A DNA stretch of 37,617 nt, taken from NCBI GenBank assembly GCA_001460835.1, contig CYKH01000138.1, positions 1 through 37,617 of the forward strand. The letters are read 5' to 3'. Positions within the stretch are counted from its first letter, which is position 1. Each line of letters opens with the position of its first letter. The position numbers were made by a program, and so were the translations under genes. The notes under the pieces were generated by a model that did not search any database, was not told where the DNA came from, and saw only the letters and a list, made by a program, of their open reading frames with translations. This document shows, piece after piece, positions 1 through 9,613 of the stretch. This DNA comes from Bodo saltans (Eukaryota > Euglenozoa > Kinetoplastea > Eubodonida > Bodonidae).

Positions 1-1
1 C

Positions 2-1330
2 TTTGTCGTGTTAATCGAGACAATCGACAGTCCGGACAACAGCAGCAACAACATCAACTCCTTATCGTGGTGGGTAACCCACAACACAACAACAGGAATG
101 ATTTCTCAGTACAACATGCTGCCGCAGATTATCATGCTCATTTCCCGTGGTGCTTTTATCGAACTCCAAGGGACTCTTTTCGCCACTTCGCTGCTGCAAG
201 TACGTTCTACGATTTCATGGAATCCAAACTCCTTTTTAAATATTTCCGTTGATGCGAGTATCACTGTAAACAGCACGACGGCCTTTCAGGTACACGCTCC
301 TCTCCTTGGCGGAATCGCCCTTTTTGTCGGTGAAGTAGAATCATCCCGTCAGACAGCGTCACAACGGTATTCTACTAGTAACCTTATTCACGTTCTCGGC
401 AGTGGTGCTCTTCTTTATGTCTCTCGCAGCCCAGAGCAGCTGATGGCATCTAGTGCCATACGAGAAGCGCTTTACGCGTTGAGCTACCCGTTTTCCGTAC
501 TATGCCACCTCCAACTCACAGTTCACTCCACCACTGTTGTACTTGATGGCGAACTGTCCTCGTTACTGCAAGTGCCACCATCTGCGTCGTTTTCACTGGA
601 AAACAATGTCTCTATCAATGCCACCGCATCTGTGCACGGCGTGGGGATACTTCTTTCGGAGGGTGTTCATGTCACTCTGACAAACGGGGCAACCATAGCG
701 GTTCTTCAGCGTGTCGAGCTGTGGCCCACACGTGTGTTGGTGCACCGCAACGGTACAGCAATCATCAACGGCTCTTATGGCTCTTCGATTGCAGCATCAC
801 TGGCTCCTGCTGCACAATGCTGCAGGGCAAGCAGCAGCAGCAGGAGCTCCTCGTCAAGAGGAATCGGCAATGACGACAACAACACGGACTTGGTGGTGTT
901 GGGTTGGGTGTGTTTGTCCAATGGAAGTGTAGTAGATGCCAACACAACGAATGGAGCACTATTTGCACTAGGTGATGCCGTTCCGAAACATACCGCTTCG
1001 TCCATGGTGTCAAATGCACCTTCCCCACTTCCAATCGTTCTGGCCTCGGTGGTTGGCGCGTCGCAATTTTTTTTGCGAGGCAAACTGACGTCCGCGATAG
1101 TACTTGCAGAACGTAATCCTAAGATCGATAACTCTTCACTCTTTGGAGTTGTGAATCGAAGCTCGTCGGTCTTCGATACTCCAATCACGTTTGTCATCGA
1201 CGGTCCAGGCACTGTGGTGCAGGGAATCTACGCCAAAAATAGCACATCAAGTGAACCCCTGCTCGAAGTCAGCCCACCGACATTGTTGATGTTACGACGG
1301 GTTGACGGAATGGAGCACTATTTGCACTAG
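2..1330 (+). CDS. Locus 1, fragment 1: solenoid ectodomain, partial at 5' end
   Basis: The frame is open from the window edge to TAG 1328-1330. No plausible signal peptide or ATG context is visible, so the true start is outside the window. The encoded segment alternates short hydrophobic strands with Ser/Thr/Asn turns and has many Asn-X-Ser/Thr sites, as expected for an extracellular beta-solenoid. A Ser/Arg-rich low-complexity stretch lies near 823-862. Genuine frame 2 coding ends at 1307. The last few codons arise because the second copy of the 359-bp duplication is read out of frame, which produces the stop. Confidence 0.7.
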   Translation, partial: FVVLIETIDSPDNSSNNINSLSWWVTHNTTTGMISQYNMLPQIIMLISRGAFIELQGTLFATSLLQVRSTISWNPNSFLNISVDASITVNSTTAFQVHAPLLGGIALFVGEVESSRQTASQRYSTSNLIHVLGSGALLYVSRSPEQLMASSAIREALYALSYPFSVLCHLQLTVHSTTVVLDGELSSLLQVPPSASFSLENNVSINATASVHGVGILLSEGVHVTLTNGATIAVLQRVELWPTRVLVHRNGTAIINGSYGSSIAASLAPAAQCCRASSSSRSSSSRGIGNDDNNTDLVVLGWVCLSNGSVVDANTTNGALFALGDAVPKHTASSMVSNAPSPLPIVLASVVGASQFFLRGKLTSAIVLAERNPKIDNSSLFGVVNRSSSVFDTPITFVIDGPGTVVQGIYAKNSTSSEPLLEVSPPTLLMLRRVDGMEHYLH

Positions 1331-1663
1331 GTGATGCCGTTCCGAAACATACCGCTTCTTCCTTGGTGTATGCACCTTCCCCACTTCCAATCGTTCTGGC
1401 CTCGGTGGTTGGCGCGTCGCAATTTTTTTTGCGAGGCAAACTGACGTCCGCGATAGTACTTGCAGAACGTAATCCTAAGATCGATAACTCTTCACTCTTT
1501 GGAGCTGTGAATCGAAGCTCGTCGGTCTTCGATACTCCAATCACGTTTGTCATCGACGGTCCAGGCACTGTGGTGCAGGGAATCTACGCCAAAAATAGCA
1601 CAGCAAGTGAGCCCCTGCTCGAAGTCAGCCCACCGACATTGTTGATGTTACGACGGGTTGACG
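949..1663 (+). repeat. Tandem direct duplication 1 (359 + 356 bp) in locus 1
   Basis: Copy 1 is 949-1307 and copy 2 is 1308-1663. By eye they differ by about five substitutions and one 3-bp deletion in copy 2 near 1368. The 359-bp step is 2 modulo 3, so the reading frame moves from frame 2 to frame 1. The junction has about 2 bp of microhomology (GA). Confidence 0.9.
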
Positions 1664-2688
1664 GAGCGTCGCTTCAGAATGTCACTAGCGCAGCAGAATT
1701 TCTTCTGGAACGAACAGTCGTCACGGACTTTGTGATACGCAACGAAAGCCTGGTCAATGATACCGCACTCATTTCTGCACTTGCTAACAACACGATTCTT
1801 AGAAACATAGCCATCTCAATCGACGATAGGGCAACGTATCTGTTGGGTGTTGGCATGACGGGTGCAAGCGCCATGACCTTCCAGGAAAACGCCACGATTT
1901 CAAACTTGGAAGTGCACGTTGCCAACAATGCCTCGGTGGTGTTGTGGGGCGTGTCTCGCATCATTGGCTACACCTACGCAGGAGGTTTCACTATTCCTCC
2001 CGCATACCAGAACATTCATTTTCTTATCAGCAACAGTTCTATGGTGCAACAAGAAGAAAGTGGACTCGTGTACATCCGCTCATGTCGAGACGCGTTGAAC
2101 ATTTCAGTGACATTTCTGAATCAATCCAAGATTGTGATGCTGCAACCGCCTGACACCGTTCGGCGCGAAACTGGAGCGATGCTCACAATTGTTGGCTTTA
2201 CGGATCCAACGCGTGCTATTGACCTGATTGCAGTGTTAGTGGAGAACTCTGACGCGATTGCGGTCCGCACGACCACATTTGGGAGCACATCACCACTTTC
2301 AACAGCATCACCTTCATCATTAGGTCGCTGTGTTCGTCTCGTGTGCATCATTGGGTTGTCAGGCATTGTGCGGAACCCATCCATGATCATACGCAGCAGC
2401 ACGGCGCCCAGCTCCCTCTCCTCTCCTACTACGATGATGCCCATTTGGTGCACCTCTAACCAAGTTGACGTTATCGTGTCTGTGAATTATCGCGGCATGG
2501 AGGTGCAGCAAGCAAACATTGTGGTGGACTCGGTAGACCTTATTGTGGCAAGCAAGGGATTCTTTATTGTCGCTCCAGTTTGGACTAATGGCTTCGTTGT
2601 CATTGGGCCTCAGGCATTGTGCGGAACCCATCCATCATCATACGCAGCAGCACGGCGCCCAACTCCCTCTCCTCTCCTACAACGATGA
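1309..2688 (+). CDS. Locus 1, fragment 2: solenoid ectodomain between the two duplications
   Basis: Frame 1 carries the genuine reading from the second copy of the first duplication (1308) to the end of the first copy of the second duplication (2610). About 26 out-of-frame codons then lead to TGA 2686-2688. There is no credible ATG at its start, so it is a middle exon-like fragment of the same protein and not a separate gene. The strand-turn composition and glycosylation sequons continue unchanged from fragment 1. A cis-intron explanation is unlikely because kinetoplastids have very few, and the breaks match duplication junctions exactly. Confidence 0.65.
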   Translation, partial: NGALFALGDAVPKHTASSLVYAPSPLPIVLASVVGASQFFLRGKLTSAIVLAERNPKIDNSSLFGAVNRSSSVFDTPITFVIDGPGTVVQGIYAKNSTASEPLLEVSPPTLLMLRRVDGASLQNVTSAAEFLLERTVVTDFVIRNESLVNDTALISALANNTILRNIAISIDDRATYLLGVGMTGASAMTFQENATISNLEVHVANNASVVLWGVSRIIGYTYAGGFTIPPAYQNIHFLISNSSMVQQEESGLVYIRSCRDALNISVTFLNQSKIVMLQPPDTVRRETGAMLTIVGFTDPTRAIDLIAVLVENSDAIAVRTTTFGSTSPLSTASPSSLGRCVRLVCIIGLSGIVRNPSMIIRSSTAPSSLSSPTTMMPIWCTSNQVDVIVSVNYRGMEVQQANIVVDSVDLIVASKGFFIVAPVWTNGFVVIGPQALCGTHPSSYAAARRPTPSPLLQR

Positions 2689-2860
2689 TGCCCATCTGGT
2701 GCACCTCTAACCAAGTTGACGTTATCGTCGCAGTGAATTATCGCGGCATGGAGGTACAGCAAGCAAATATTGTGGTGGACTCGGTAGACCTTATTGTGGC
2801 AAGCATGGGATTCTTTATTGTCGCTCCAGTTTGGACTAATGGCTTCGTTGTCATTGGGCC
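2360..2860 (+). repeat. Tandem direct duplication 2 (251 bp) in locus 1
   Basis: Copy 1 is 2360-2610 and copy 2 is 2611-2860. About ten substitutions separate them (roughly 96% identity by eye). The 251-bp step is again 2 modulo 3, so coding passes from frame 1 to frame 3. Removing either copy restores one frame. Confidence 0.9.
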
Positions 2861-5800
2861 ATCTGGAAAAACAACAACAACAACAACTGCTGGACTAGCA
2901 CCACAGCTGCTGACGGTGTCGAACACCTCCAGCTTTATGAATATGGGCACCTTCACACAATCGTCGATTCTCATTCGCAATCATGTGACTGTTTTGATCA
3001 CGAACGGTTCGATCGCTTTCTCTGCAGTGGATGTGATCAGCGACCTAGATGTGACAATGAAATGCGAAGCAAGCGGTGGTGATGCATGCACTTATTTCCC
3101 GAAGGTAGTCGTCAATGGCCAAATCTCCCCGCTCTTGCGATCGTTTTTTGTCTGTACCTTCGGCTCAGCGAAACAGGTCACCCTCTCCATCTTAGATGGA
3201 AGCAGCCTCACCCTTGCCAATCGAAGTACCTTGCTCGGCGCATTTTTAGTGCTGGACGGTGCAAAGATCATTGCAGAGAAAGGAGGAGGTGGTGCCAACG
3301 TTGTGGATGCTTCGTCATCCATCCACGTTCTTAGCGCCTCCTCACTGATTGGAACCGGTGGCTCTAGAGCCATCGTGCAACATATCGTCGTGTCGCTCAC
3401 ATCGACCCAAGAGCTCGTGATCAACGGATCGTCGTTTCTTATTGCCTCGGCGGGCGGACCAGATAACCAGACTGCGACTGCAGCTGTAAGCAACATCTCC
3501 ATGTCACTTACTGGCATCGAGCTGCTGCGCCTGACAACGGCCTCAAGCTTCATCTCAAATGATGTTGCTCTCCTCGCTACGCTTACAAGACCTCAGCTCC
3601 GGCTTCAAAACGTTTTCATCGGTTTCGTCAATTGTAGCGATATGCTTGTATCGTCAAGCACACTCACAAACTTTCGCGACACATTAGACGTTGCCATTGT
3701 CATGACTCGGTCCATCTTGTACACGGTGGGGGCCGTTCTCGTCACAGCTGTTGCTGGTGCAAATAATAATAGTCCTGCAACCATTGACGGAGCCAATTTT
3801 AGCGTATGTGATAGCGGGTCACGGATTGTGATGACAGCCTCGTCCTTTCTCATCGGAAGCAGCGTCGCCACCATCACAAACTCTGTTTTGACCTTTGAGA
3901 GAGGCGTCAAAGCATCTCTTGCAGGCGACTCTCGTCTCATAGACGCAGGCACTGGCGTCCTTCGGAATACGTCGTTATCGATCCTCTCTGGATGTGACTG
4001 GAACTGCTCTGCTGTGTTCTTTTTGCGTGGTGTTGTGGTAAATGACGTTAGGATTACAATTGGGGGAAACGACACCGTCGTCAAGCTTGCGTCCGTATCC
4101 ACCTCCATGATGGTCGCTGTCACTCGTGCATCCAACATTCGGTTCGACATTTGCGATGGCGCGACTGTCACCGCTGTCAACACACAAATGGCGTTTCTCT
4201 ATGCGCCTCAGGCCACCGACATCGATTGGAAACTTCACGGCGGTGCCTCCGTGCTACTAAGCTCCGCGGCGACTGGGTGGATGTGCTTGACGAACGCAAC
4301 GAACGTGAGCATGTCCTTCCGTGGTAGTAGTGCAGGAGGTCCTCCTCCTCCACCAGGAAGAAGTGGAGGAGGACAATTCTACATGTCCGACTCAAGTGTG
4401 TGGATGTTGGTGCCTATCATGAAGCTCATCACAGTGACGGTGGAGAGTGGATTTCAGAATTTTGTGCTCAACACGTCCAGCTCTTTCGTGCGCAATAGCG
4501 GCAACATCATCGACTTTGCCTTTTATGTCCTTAGCGGCTCTCGTATCACGATCGTGCGGCGCTCTGGAGTTCTGTTGTCAACAAGTTCAAATGGAATATT
4601 TAACAACACGGACTTTTTGGTTGATGGTATCGACACTTTAGTCAGCTTGGACGGGGGCTTCCTCGCTTCTGGATCAACGAGCTCTACTATCAACTATTTG
4701 CTCAACGTTGCCAACTTTCGGATTTGGGTTTCTGGAGGTTGTCGTGTGCAACTCGCCAACAGCGCGAATATCTTCTACCATCCGAATACTCTTCAACGAG
4801 TGACCGTTGGCGTCACAGACGCATCAACGTTATCGTTGTCGTCGTCATCCATAGGATTTGAAGATGTCGTTGCTTCAGTGTCCAAATTCAACACTACCGT
4901 CGTCCGTGGTGGTCAGCTACTCCTTGAAGACGAATCAACTGTCTTGCAGGCATCGTCAAAGCCAGCCTTGGTGATGACCGACGTGTTGCTGAGTGTCAGC
5001 GGAAGTGGCAGTGTGGCGTGGATCTCCTACTCAAGTCACTTTTTAGATGTGTTTTATGGTGCCCTTATCGAGTCTGTTACAATCTTTGTTGATTGGAATG
5101 GGTCGGTGAATGTGTCTGAGCAATCATATGGCGTTTTTCTGTTGCTGGTGACCAGCGTGCGGCTTGTCAGCGTTGTCTTGCAAACCAACGCCACCCTCGC
5201 CGTGGGGAGTAGCACACCATCATCATCCCCAAGTTATGTTATCGATTTCCTTGGATGCAGAAATGTCAGCCGGTTCACGTTCAGCGCAGTTGGCGATGCA
5301 ACAGAGGCAACGTCCAGAGTTGTTTTTGGCACTAGTGGGTACGTCAGCGCATTTGATTGTTATATTGCGGAAACCACAGCAGTCGTCAGGGATGCGATCA
5401 TATCGGTGGCGAATGCACGGCTCGAAATGTTGTCGTCTACCGGTGGTCTCTCCCTCGTCGCACTATTCTCCGACTGCCAGAGAGAGTCTGTTCCAGCGGT
5501 GAGTAATATTACCGTCTCCTACACCAACGTGGTCATCGTCATCTCTGGAACTGCACAGTTACACCCTGGAATATACTCCGCTGGGACCATCCTGCAAAAC
5601 TGGCAAATGCGATTGGCAAACGTTTCGGTAGAACGTGGGGATTCGCAGCGGGCCAACCCTTCGGCACCGCGGTATGTGGTTGGCGGCCCAACCGTCATCT
5701 TTTTTTTTCAGGAACGAGGAAATTCTGCCAGCAACTCCAACGGTGTTGCAACAATGACCAACAGCACCATCTTTTTGAACCCCACAGACCTAGAAATGAA

Positions 5801-8800
5801 TGCACTGCGCAACGACATTATTTTGATGAATGGTGGAGGCTCTGGTTCGTTTTTGACGCCGCCAACATCTACAGAATTGGCGGCACTGCTCGACAGTAAC
5901 ACTTTCGATTCTCTTCAGCAGCGTCGTGGCGGTATTTATGTCGTCCTGTGGTTTTGTAGGTCTGGCCGGTTTGGGAATACAACTATCGCTCTGGACAATG
6001 TTGCGGCCATCGGCGGCAACCGAACTGCAGCGTTATTGGCCATCAATACAGCACAGTTGACGAACAGCGACCTCGTGGTGAGAGTGACACGTGCGTACAT
6101 GATGCTTAATTGCTCTGCCACGCTTTTGGAACTTAGAAACATCACTACGACGGCAGGGACAGCAACGCAACAACGGGTTGAACTGACGGTTGACCAATCC
6201 AAAGTTTGGATGCGGGGGTCTGATGGTAGTGCACCACGATCCAACAGTCAGCTTCTGTACTTGGAAGGAACAACTGTTTCACCTTCTGCCATTGTGACCA
6301 TCGTGATGCACAGCAACGTCACTGTTGGGCCTCGAGCATCTCTTTGCAACGCCACACGCGTGTGCGGCGGCGCTTCTTCCACTGGCACTCCCTCCTCTTC
6401 AAATGTTACGGTGCGCATCGAGTCATCAGTCGTGCAACTGTCGCCAACGGATCGCGTTTCCCTCTGGAGCCCCCCTAGAAGTCCTGCCACTCTTTACGAC
6501 ACGGGACGATTAGATGACTACCTCCCACTCCAGCAAACATCCCTTGTGCAAGTAGACATTTCAGGAACATGTACTGCCGCCACTCAACAACAAGAGCCCG
6601 CCGCCGTCCCATCCTGTTCTTTGTCGAATGCAACCACAACAACGGCACTTATGTTGACACTGTCTGTGCAGGACACGATCGTGACGGTCTTTCCGTGGAT
6701 GATTCCAGCGGAGATCGCTCGGGCCATGCCGTTGTCCACATTACTCAACCTTCATCAGTCGAGCTCCATTGCTAGAATTGAAGCGTCCACGTCGTACAAC
6801 GCGACTTGCAGCAGTAACACCTCTAAGAATGCTGTGATCATGCACGTTGGCACTCGTGTCGAGCTCCGCAACGACTCTTCACTGATAATGTCAATGCCTT
6901 CGATGGTTGCTGCTTCTGTGGACCTTTTTAACGATGGTCGTGCGGAAACTATTTCTAGCAGTGCCCCAGTTGTGAGCGTGATCGGCAGTGTTGGCCTTAC
7001 TCCCTCCTCCTCGTACGTTGCAGTGAACGGTAATGTTTCCTCCGTGGTGGTGTCCGGGAATGTTACCGTTGAAGGATTTCCCGCCGTCCTCGGATCACAA
7101 CTTTTCTCACAGCCATCGATACCGCTAGATGTGCAGTGGGAGACATGCCACACGACGAGACGCAGTGGGAGTGGAGGAGGATCTCCCCATGACTATGCCT
7201 CATCAGCCATGTGGCGGTACGGCGGAATTCGTCGCGCATTTGGAGCCAAGTCTGCAGTGAACCTTCTCCTTCTTGACCTTTCCACAAACTCGTCAGAGTT
7301 TTCTTCCACAAACACTACAAAAAACAACAATAGCACCGGCAACAGCAGTAGTCTTGTGCTTCTTTTGGCGTTATCACGGCTTCCTGAGGTTCGCTTTGAC
7401 GTTCTGCGGACGCAACAAGTGGGTAAGGGTGCTTGCGTCCCCGATCGAATTCTAAGCCCCACCTTCAGCATGAGCGATGTTGGATCTTCCTCCTCGACAG
7501 CTTCAGAGTCGCAGGAGATGCTACCATCCCCAACGGTTGCACTGATGATAAGTGTATCGAAGGGCATCACTCCCTCGAATCGTGACCCCTCAGGAACTAC
7601 CACGCAACTGCTTAGCGACGAATTCTCCCACTCGTTCCCGTCACCATCTATCACCATCTCTGAAGAGCCAAAGGCGCAGGCATTTCGTGCTCAAGCCCAG
7701 GCTGTCAAGTATCGTGAAGTAGTGCGCGCCACCGTCGCTGTCGGCTTGTCGGCTGTGTCGGGAAGCCTTGCAGGTGTTGGCATTGCGTTTACGACTCGAA
7801 CAGGGTCATCACTGCTGGAATGCGGTCGGGACGTGAATGAGAATGTAGATTGGCTACTGAATCCCCTTCAGCTCCGCACAGGACCGTCAGAGGGCGGCGG
7901 TTCACTGCGCGGTGCAGTGATTGGCAACATTGTCTTAACGTCTGCTATGATGGTGATGATGGTAGCCGTTGCGGCTGGATGTGCACGTCGACGGTATCGA
8001 GGAGGAGATGATGAGGACAAACAACTTGGCCTTGAAGGACACCGTCAGCGAAGCAACCGTCATCAACATGTTGAACACTTTTATCGGATTCTTGCGAAAG
8101 GATTTCGTTTCCCAGGGATACTCCTAGCCCCATACTCCATTCTCATCATTCCTATCGGAAGCAATGTGGCTGCAGCACTTCTGCTGCTTAACCCAAACGA
8201 CATTGGAGTCGATGACGGCGACGGTACACTTGTGAACGTCGTCCTTGCGCTGCTTTCCATGTTGTTGGTTGTCGTGGGGTATTTCCTGATTGGTATCGTC
8301 GTGCTATTCCAATTCCAAGCACAATTTCAACTGCAACCACAAATGTTTGATCGTGACGAATACACTAAGGGTACCTTCACGCCGAGCGTTGCTCTGATGT
8401 TGGAAATGGCTCGTGCATTCGTGACCAAGCACACTGTTCTCGGGGCTTGGGCGAACCTCCCGACGACGAGGACAACGACGGCGGACAGCAGCACACGCTC
8501 ACCAAAAATTATTTCTCGCGTCCTCTTCGTAGAGAGATATGGATATCTATTCGATGGATTTTGCAACGGGCGGCATTGGTACGTGTTGCTCGACTGCGCG
8601 TTTGCGGCTGCTGTTTGTCTCATCGACGGACTTCAGCCACCTGCGCTTCCCTCATCAGTTGATCTGATGGTGGTGAGTGCTGGAGGGGCTGCCGTTGTGG
8701 AAGCTCAAGATACAGGAGGAAGCAGCACAACGCCCAACTGCACACCACACCTCATAGCGCTCAGCATTTGCAACGCCCTACAGTTCTTCGCTTGCCTATT

Positions 8801-9410
8801 TCTGCGCCCGTCAATGGTACCCTTTGACACTGCGTTTGCGCTCTTCACCGATGCCATCGGTGCTCTCGCAGCTGCAGTAGGTGCGGCCAATGCAGCCGGT
8901 GCAACGGAATTGTTTGATATGGTCATGTGGATTGGCGTTATCCAACTAGCCCTCGCTATTTGTTCTGTTGCCAGCGCAAGTGGTAGTGTGTCCTCATCGA
9001 TTCGCAGGTGGGTTGCTGAATTTCTCGTTCCCCCGCACGACGACGAAGGGGTTCACCAGTTCGACGACTTGCAGCGCTCATGGGAAGAGTTGCAGCAAAT
9101 ACAAGCGCGCGAGCGCAATTTTAACGAAGGCGGGAAAAAAGCGCATCATGTCAGAAAAAATGTTTCAATGTGTCAACTACTCGAAGAAAAAGAAGAAAAT
9201 GCTTTCGAAAACGTGATTGCCATGCAACGCGCACCGCAAGACGATGTCCTGCATGTTGACCAACTCATTTCTCCACCATTGCCGTCGTCACGCAGCTTTG
9301 GCAAAACGTACAGGTTGCGCAGGGGCGATAGCCACAACAACAACAACAACAAAAATAAGAGCTCTTCTTGCGCGACACCAGATTTTCCTTTCTTTCCACA
9401 GCACAGATGA
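2613..9410 (+). CDS. Locus 1, fragment 3: solenoid ectodomain, stalk, about 8-TM domain and cytoplasmic tail
   Basis: Frame 3 is open from the second copy of the 251-bp duplication to TGA at 9408-9410. The first in-frame ATG is 2685, but that is probably not a natural start. The solenoid region runs to about 7400 and contains a Pro5/Gly-Gly-Gly insertion at 4336-4374. A short Ser/Thr/Pro stalk precedes a first hydrophobic segment (about 7718-7790). Further helices lie near 7905-7985, 8105-8195, 8225-8315, 8575-8635, 8745-8810, 8824-8890 and 8910-8985. The loop after the second helix is charged. An Arg-Pro motif follows the sixth helix, as in loci 2 and 3. The tail has a Glu/Lys-rich stretch and a run of five Asn codons (9336-9350). 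Its membrane domain is more diverged from loci 2 and 3 than they are from each other. Confidence 0.75.
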   Translation, partial: GIVRNPSIIIRSSTAPNSLSSPTTMMPIWCTSNQVDVIVAVNYRGMEVQQANIVVDSVDLIVASMGFFIVAPVWTNGFVVIGPSGKTTTTTTAGLAPQLLTVSNTSSFMNMGTFTQSSILIRNHVTVLITNGSIAFSAVDVISDLDVTMKCEASGGDACTYFPKVVVNGQISPLLRSFFVCTFGSAKQVTLSILDGSSLTLANRSTLLGAFLVLDGAKIIAEKGGGGANVVDASSSIHVLSASSLIGTGGSRAIVQHIVVSLTSTQELVINGSSFLIASAGGPDNQTATAAVSNISMSLTGIELLRLTTASSFISNDVALLATLTRPQLRLQNVFIGFVNCSDMLVSSSTLTNFRDTLDVAIVMTRSILYTVGAVLVTAVAGANNNSPATIDGANFSVCDSGSRIVMTASSFLIGSSVATITNSVLTFERGVKASLAGDSRLIDAGTGVLRNTSLSILSGCDWNCSAVFFLRGVVVNDVRITIGGNDTVVKLASVSTSMMVAVTRASNIRFDICDGATVTAVNTQMAFLYAPQATDIDWKLHGGASVLLSSAATGWMCLTNATNVSMSFRGSSAGGPPPPPGRSGGGQFYMSDSSVWMLVPIMKLITVTVESGFQNFVLNTSSSFVRNSGNIIDFAFYVLSGSRITIVRRSGVLLSTSSNGIFNNTDFLVDGIDTLVSLDGGFLASGSTSSTINYLLNVANFRIWVSGGCRVQLANSANIFYHPNTLQRVTVGVTDASTLSLSSSSIGFEDVVASVSKFNTTVVRGGQLLLEDESTVLQASSKPALVMTDVLLSVSGSGSVAWISYSSHFLDVFYGALIESVTIFVDWNGSVNVSEQSYGVFLLLVTSVRLVSVVLQTNATLAVGSSTPSSSPSYVIDFLGCRNVSRFTFSAVGDATEATSRVVFGTSGYVSAFDCYIAETTAVVRDAIISVANARLEMLSSTGGLSLVALFSDCQRESVPAVSNITVSYTNVVIVISGTAQLHPGIYSAGTILQNWQMRLANVSVERGDSQRANPSAPRYVVGGPTVIFFFQERGNSASNSNGVATMTNSTIFLNPTDLEMNALRNDIILMNGGGSGSFLTPPTSTELAALLDSNTFDSLQQRRGGIYVVLWFCRSGRFGNTTIALDNVAAIGGNRTAALLAINTAQLTNSDLVVRVTRAYMMLNCSATLLELRNITTTAGTATQQRVELTVDQSKVWMRGSDGSAPRSNSQLLYLEGTTVSPSAIVTIVMHSNVTVGPRASLCNATRVCGGASSTGTPSSSNVTVRIESSVVQLSPTDRVSLWSPPRSPATLYDTGRLDDYLPLQQTSLVQVDISGTCTAATQQQEPAAVPSCSLSNATTTTALMLTLSVQDTIVTVFPWMIPAEIARAMPLSTLLNLHQSSSIARIEASTSYNATCSSNTSKNAVIMHVGTRVELRNDSSLIMSMPSMVAASVDLFNDGRAETISSSAPVVSVIGSVGLTPSSSYVAVNGNVSSVVVSGNVTVEGFPAVLGSQLFSQPSIPLDVQWETCHTTRRSGSGGGSPHDYASSAMWRYGGIRRAFGAKSAVNLLLLDLSTNSSEFSSTNTTKNNNSTGNSSSLVLLLALSRLPEVRFDVLRTQQVGKGACVPDRILSPTFSMSDVGSSSSTASESQEMLPSPTVALMISVSKGITPSNRDPSGTTTQLLSDEFSHSFPSPSITISEEPKAQAFRAQAQAVKYREVVRATVAVGLSAVSGSLAGVGIAFTTRTGSSLLECGRDVNENVDWLLNPLQLRTGPSEGGGSLRGAVIGNIVLTSAMMVMMVAVAAGCARRRYRGGDDEDKQLGLEGHRQRSNRHQHVEHFYRILAKGFRFPGILLAPYSILIIPIGSNVAAALLLLNPNDIGVDDGDGTLVNVVLALLSMLLVVVGYFLIGIVVLFQFQAQFQLQPQMFDRDEYTKGTFTPSVALMLEMARAFVTKHTVLGAWANLPTTRTTTADSSTRSPKIISRVLFVERYGYLFDGFCNGRHWYVLLDCAFAAAVCLIDGLQPPALPSSVDLMVVSAGGAAVVEAQDTGGSSTTPNCTPHLIALSICNALQFFACLFLRPSMVPFDTAFALFTDAIGALAAAVGAANAAGATELFDMVMWIGVIQLALAICSVASASGSVSSSIRRWVAEFLVPPHDDEGVHQFDDLQRSWEELQQIQARERNFNEGGKKAHHVRKNVSMCQLLEEKEENAFENVIAMQRAPQDDVLHVDQLISPPLPSSRSFGKTYRLRRGDSHNNNNNKNKSSSCATPDFPFFPQHR
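4343..4373. repeat. Perfect inverted repeat, 11-bp arms, 9-nt loop
   Basis: Arms 4343-4353 (TCCTCCTCCAC) and 4363-4373 (GTGGAGGAGGA) are exact reverse complements with a 9-nt loop. They encode a Pro-run/Gly-run insertion that interrupts the solenoid of locus 1. It could form an mRNA hairpin, or it could be a by-product of expanding CCT/GGA codon runs. Confidence 0.6.
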
Positions 9411-9504
9411 ACACACATCTGTCGGTTGGTCCCTTTGAAGGTTCTCAGGGCAAAACAGACTACACACAGCGTGCATATTCGTCGTTTGAAGGAAAAATAC
9501 ACAG

Positions 9505-9578
9505 TTACCCTATCTCTCTAAACTTTATCTTTGATTTGCGTGATTGATCAAGACAGATTCTTGCCCTACTTTTCGAAG
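9505..9578 (+). promoter_or_regulatory. Putative trans-splice acceptor for locus 2
   Basis: Pyrimidine-rich stretches at about 9505-9537 and 9559-9574 are followed by AG at 9577-9578, 35 nt before the ATG at 9614. The exact AG is uncertain because alternatives exist at 9551-9552 and 9601-9602. Confidence 0.4.
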
Positions 9579-9613
9579 TATTAAAACAAGAAATTAGCGC
9601 AGCATCTCACACA

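Larger units (their letters stand above)
2..9410 (+). pseudogene. DGF-1-like giant polytopic surface protein locus, 5'-partial, frame broken by two tandem duplications
   Basis: This is one gene-sized coding unit that enters the window already open in frame 2, so its start lies upstream. The frame is lost at two places, and both coincide with direct tandem duplications (359 and 251 bp, neither a multiple of three). Ignoring one copy of each duplication gives a continuous frame across 9.4 kb. The product would be a beta-strand-rich, Asn-X-Ser/Thr-rich ectodomain of more than 2500 residues, a Ser/Thr/Pro-rich stalk (about 7460-7680), about eight hydrophobic helices (about 7715-8985) and a charged cytoplasmic tail ending at TGA 9408-9410. 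The layout matches the T. cruzi DGF-1 type: large adhesin-like ectodomain plus C-terminal multipass region. That family assignment is inference from architecture. The locus could be a pseudogene, or an intact gene distorted by assembly. Confidence 0.65.

Noticed and set aside
8-1330. Start of locus 1 at a GTG near position 8
   Set aside because: The genome is eukaryotic in character, so GTG is not a plausible start. The frame is open to the window edge and lacks a signal peptide, so the gene is truncated.
1300-2700. Programmed ribosomal frameshifting or cis-introns joining the fragments of locus 1
   Set aside because: Both frame changes coincide exactly with tandem-duplication junctions. There is no slippery-site logic, and cis-introns are very rare in kinetoplastids.
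9331-9356. CAA/ACA microsatellite near the end of locus 1 as a telomere-like or regulatory repeat
   Set aside because: It is short, in frame, and simply encodes an Asn run. Similar CAA runs are scattered through the window.
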